DNA of 64,000 nucleotides from Chryseobacterium wanjuense (GTDB taxonomy: Bacteria; Bacteroidota; Bacteroidia; Flavobacteriales; Weeksellaceae): NCBI RefSeq assembly GCF_900111495.1, contig NZ_FOIU01000001.1:806001-870000 (forward strand), written 5' to 3'. The notes beneath the pieces are model-generated. The model had not been told where the DNA came from. It made no database searches and worked only from the letters and a program-made list of their open reading frames with translations. The translations under genes were made by a program, and so were the position numbers. The first letter of the stretch is position 1, and each line of letters starts with the position of its first letter. Of the stretch, positions 62,402-64,000 are shown piece after piece.

Positions 62402-63430
62402 TTAATAATATCTTTTCTTCATCCACAAACTGGCTCTTACCAATAGTATTAATACCGGTACTTCCACCAAGGGACCGATAACCCCAACAAAAGCCTGCGG
62501 AGAGTTGATACCGAACACTGCGATGGCTACTGCGATTGCCAGTTCAAAATTGTTTCCTGTGGCTGTAAAGGCTATTGAAGCATTTTTATCATAGGGTACT
62601 TTCAACGATTTGTTGATAAAGAAACTAACAAAGAACATTATTACAAAATAGACTACGAGAGGTATCGCTACTTTTATGACATCCATTGGCAGTTCCACGA
62701 TCTTTTCACCTTTAAGGCTGAACATTAAGACAATCGTGAATAGCAAAGCATACAGTGTTATCGGTGATATTCTGGGTACAAATTTTCTATTATACCATTC
62801 AATACCTTTTAATTTAACTAAGAAGTATCGGCTTAGAAAACCCGCTAAGAAAGGAATTCCTAAATAGATCAATACACTTTCTGTAACATCCTTCATCGAA
62901 ACACTTACATTGAAGTTGGCAAGACCTAATTTACCCGGTAGCACATTGATGAATAACCAGACAAAAAAACTATAGGTAAATACCTGGAAGATACTGTTTA
63001 ATGCAACTAATAAAGCGGCATATTCTCTGTTTCCTTTGGCAAGGTCGTTCCATACAATCACCATAGCAATACATCTTGCCAGACCGATAAGAATTAGCCC
63101 AATCATATAGTTTGGTTCATTTCTCAAAAACAAAATGGCAAGAACAAACATTAAGACAGGTCCTATTACCCAATTCAACAAAAGGGATATACTGATTACC
63201 TTCTTATCTTTAAATGCAGTCGGTAATAAGGAGTAATCTACCTTAGCCAAGGGAGGATACATCATTAAGATCAGACCTATTGCTAAAGGAATATTGGTTG
63301 TACCTACAGATAAAGAATCTGTGATTTTTGAAATACCCGGAAATAAAAATCCTAAGCCCACGCCGATCGCCATCGCAAGGAATATCCATAAAGTCAGGTA
63401 TCTGTCGAGAAATTTTAATTTTGGCTGCAT
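62402..63430 (-). CDS. acr3: Arsenite efflux transporter ACR3
   Basis: 342 residues with ten membrane helices of the BART fold. [20 protein letters not shown] holds the essential Cys120 of ACR3 proteins, and the later [20 protein letters not shown] is the second family landmark. It exports arsenite (and perhaps antimonite) across the inner membrane, driven by the proton gradient. Third and last gene of a minus-strand operon, six bases after the acetyltransferase gene. Confidence 0.95.
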   Translation of the reverse strand: MQPKLKFLDRYLTLWIFLAMAIGVGLGFLFPGISKITDSLSVGTTNIPLAIGLILMMYPPLAKVDYSLLPTAFKDKKVISISLLLNWVIGPVLMFVLAILFLRNEPNYMIGLILIGLARCIAMVIVWNDLAKGNREYAALLVALNSIFQVFTYSFFVWLFINVLPGKLGLANFNVSVSMKDVTESVLIYLGIPFLAGFLSRYFLVKLKGIEWYNRKFVPRISPITLYALLFTIVLMFSLKGEKIVELPMDVIKVAIPLVVYFVIMFFVSFFINKSLKVPYDKNASIAFTATGNNFELAIAVAIAVFGINSPQAFVGVIGPLVEVPVLILLVRASLWMKKRYY

Positions 63431-63436
63431 ACTGTT

Positions 63437-63928
63437 TTAATTTATTCCTATTGTTTTACTTCTTCTTTCCATGATAATCGTGTCGCGCCAGGTATTTCCA
63501 AGCTTGCCTATTTTCTCACGGTAACCAACGAGTCTGAAATCAAAGCGTTGATGAAGTGCTACAGTGGCTTCATTTTCAGGAAACATTCCACTCTGTAGCG
63601 TCCAGATTCCATTAGCTTCACTATCGTCGATCAGCTTTGATATCAAGGCTGTTCCGATTCCTTTTCCTTTGTGCATATTGGAAATATAAATGCTGACTTC
63701 CGCAACGCCTTCATATACACAACGGTTACTTACTGGAGAAAGTGCAGCCCATCCGACAACAGTATCATCAACGATGGCAGCCAGCCGGCTGTGTTTTAAT
63801 TTACTTTTGTCCCAGTCTTCCCATTCTGGAACTGTTGTTTCAAAAGTGGCATGTCCCGTTTCAATACCTTCTTTATATATTCTTGAGATATTTGGATAAT
63901 GCTCTTTTACAATTGCCGTTATTTCCAT
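63437..63928 (-). CDS. GNAT acetyltransferase of the PAT/ArsN1 type
   Basis: 163 residues. Motif A of the GNAT fold reads YISNMHKGKGIGTALISKLI (acetyl-CoA pyrophosphate loop GKGIGTA). The N-terminal RIYKEGIETGHATFETTVPE and the Asn/Arg-rich middle match phosphinothricin N-acetyltransferases. Beside ACR3 and a probable arsenate reductase it fits ArsN1, which acetylates arsinothricin, an arsenic-containing antibiotic. So two functions are possible, arsinothricin or glufosinate-like resistance; position favours the first (inference). Its start is one base after the preceding stop (TAG-A-ATG). Confidence 0.8.
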   Translation of the reverse strand: MEITAIVKEHYPNISRIYKEGIETGHATFETTVPEWEDWDKSKLKHSRLAAIVDDTVVGWAALSPVSNRCVYEGVAEVSIYISNMHKGKGIGTALISKLIDDSEANGIWTLQSGMFPENEATVALHQRFDFRLVGYREKIGKLGNTWRDTIIMERRSKTIGIN

Positions 63929-63929
63929 T

Positions 63930-64000
63930 CTATTTGCTTATTTGTGAAAAAATATAGAACATTTCTGTAGCGATCTGCAGACTCCTTTCTGTATATACCT
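63930..64000 (-). CDS. C-terminal end of a probable arsenate reductase / low-molecular-weight phosphatase
   Basis: The frame enters from the right edge and ends in TAG at 63932-63930. The last 22 residues read VYTERSLQIATEMFYIFSQI plus SK, which looks like the end of the thioredoxin-type arsenate reductase or Wzb-like family in Bacteroidota (YxERxxQIxxEMFYIFS). Only 22 residues are visible, so the call rests on this and on its position upstream of the ArsN1-like and ACR3 genes with one base between. Confidence 0.45.
   Translation of the reverse strand, partial: VYTERSLQIATEMFYIFSQISK

Overview
The window looks like chromosomal DNA of a Chryseobacterium-type flavobacterium (Bacteroidota, Weeksellaceae). 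It is AT-rich with long AT-rich spacers. Many promoters fit the Bacteroidota -33 TTG / -7 TAnnTTTG pattern, Shine-Dalgarno sites are mostly missing, and the families present are typical of the group (AIM24, GH109, GH29, GH3-PA14, fused E1 alpha/beta, TPR-AraC, DUF2911, 'QVGINTxTPxAxLDV' secreted proteins). No rRNA, tRNA, CRISPR array, transposase or prophage was found. The genus is inference; no marker gene proves it.

Layout. 1-6000: end of an S9 peptidase, a hypoxanthine-DNA glycosylase, a translationally coupled GH109 / nucleotidyltransferase / sugar-kinase-like operon (minus), a decayed serine-hydrolase pseudogene and an AIM24 protein. 6000-12500: queA and rlmN, separated by a four-helix-bundle gene inside a perfect 23-bp inverted repeat; then a sterol-desaturase-family hydroxylase, a secreted protein and a polyprenyl synthase. 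12500-19300: fused E1 2-oxoacid dehydrogenase followed at once by an Mrr-type endonuclease; a divergent HxlR regulator / old-yellow-enzyme pair with an array of GTTAC half-sites between them; a C1 peptidase. 19700-23450: ECF sigma factor, an anti-sigma-like membrane protein ending in a SusC-type plug domain, and a VWA lipoprotein with thrombospondin-3-like repeats. 23500-27930: GbsR/MarR-type regulator and a run of membrane proteins, a fatty-acid desaturase, a DUF2071 protein and a TIGR01777 epimerase; the regulator gene and the next gene carry nearly the same 18-bp palindrome.

28000-42000: GH29 fucosidase, GH3 glucosidase with PA14, dihydrolipoyl dehydrogenase, PH-domain protein, M19-like dipeptidase, patatin, flotillin and an ABC ATPase. 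42000-57000: five secreted proteins with the QVGIN motif, a VOC protein, a tightly coupled PIG-L deacetylase / 34-residue membrane peptide / SSS symporter / DUF2911 run, and a TPR-TM-AraC regulator. The spacers here hold a phosphatase gene relic, repeated hairpins with a common apex and orphan terminators. 57000-64000: an SDR enzyme, a ClC channel with CBS domains and a CPA1 antiporter in one unit, a YebY-like lipoprotein, and an arsenic operon (ACR3 efflux, ArsN1-like acetyltransferase, and the end of a probable arsenate-reductase gene).

The best candidates for something little described are the four-helix cassette with terminal inverted repeats, the sigma / plug / VWA module, the GbsR-controlled lipid/membrane operon with its duplicated operator, and the hairpin-rich spacers around the QVGIN genes. 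Family calls rest on motifs read by eye; no database search was run.
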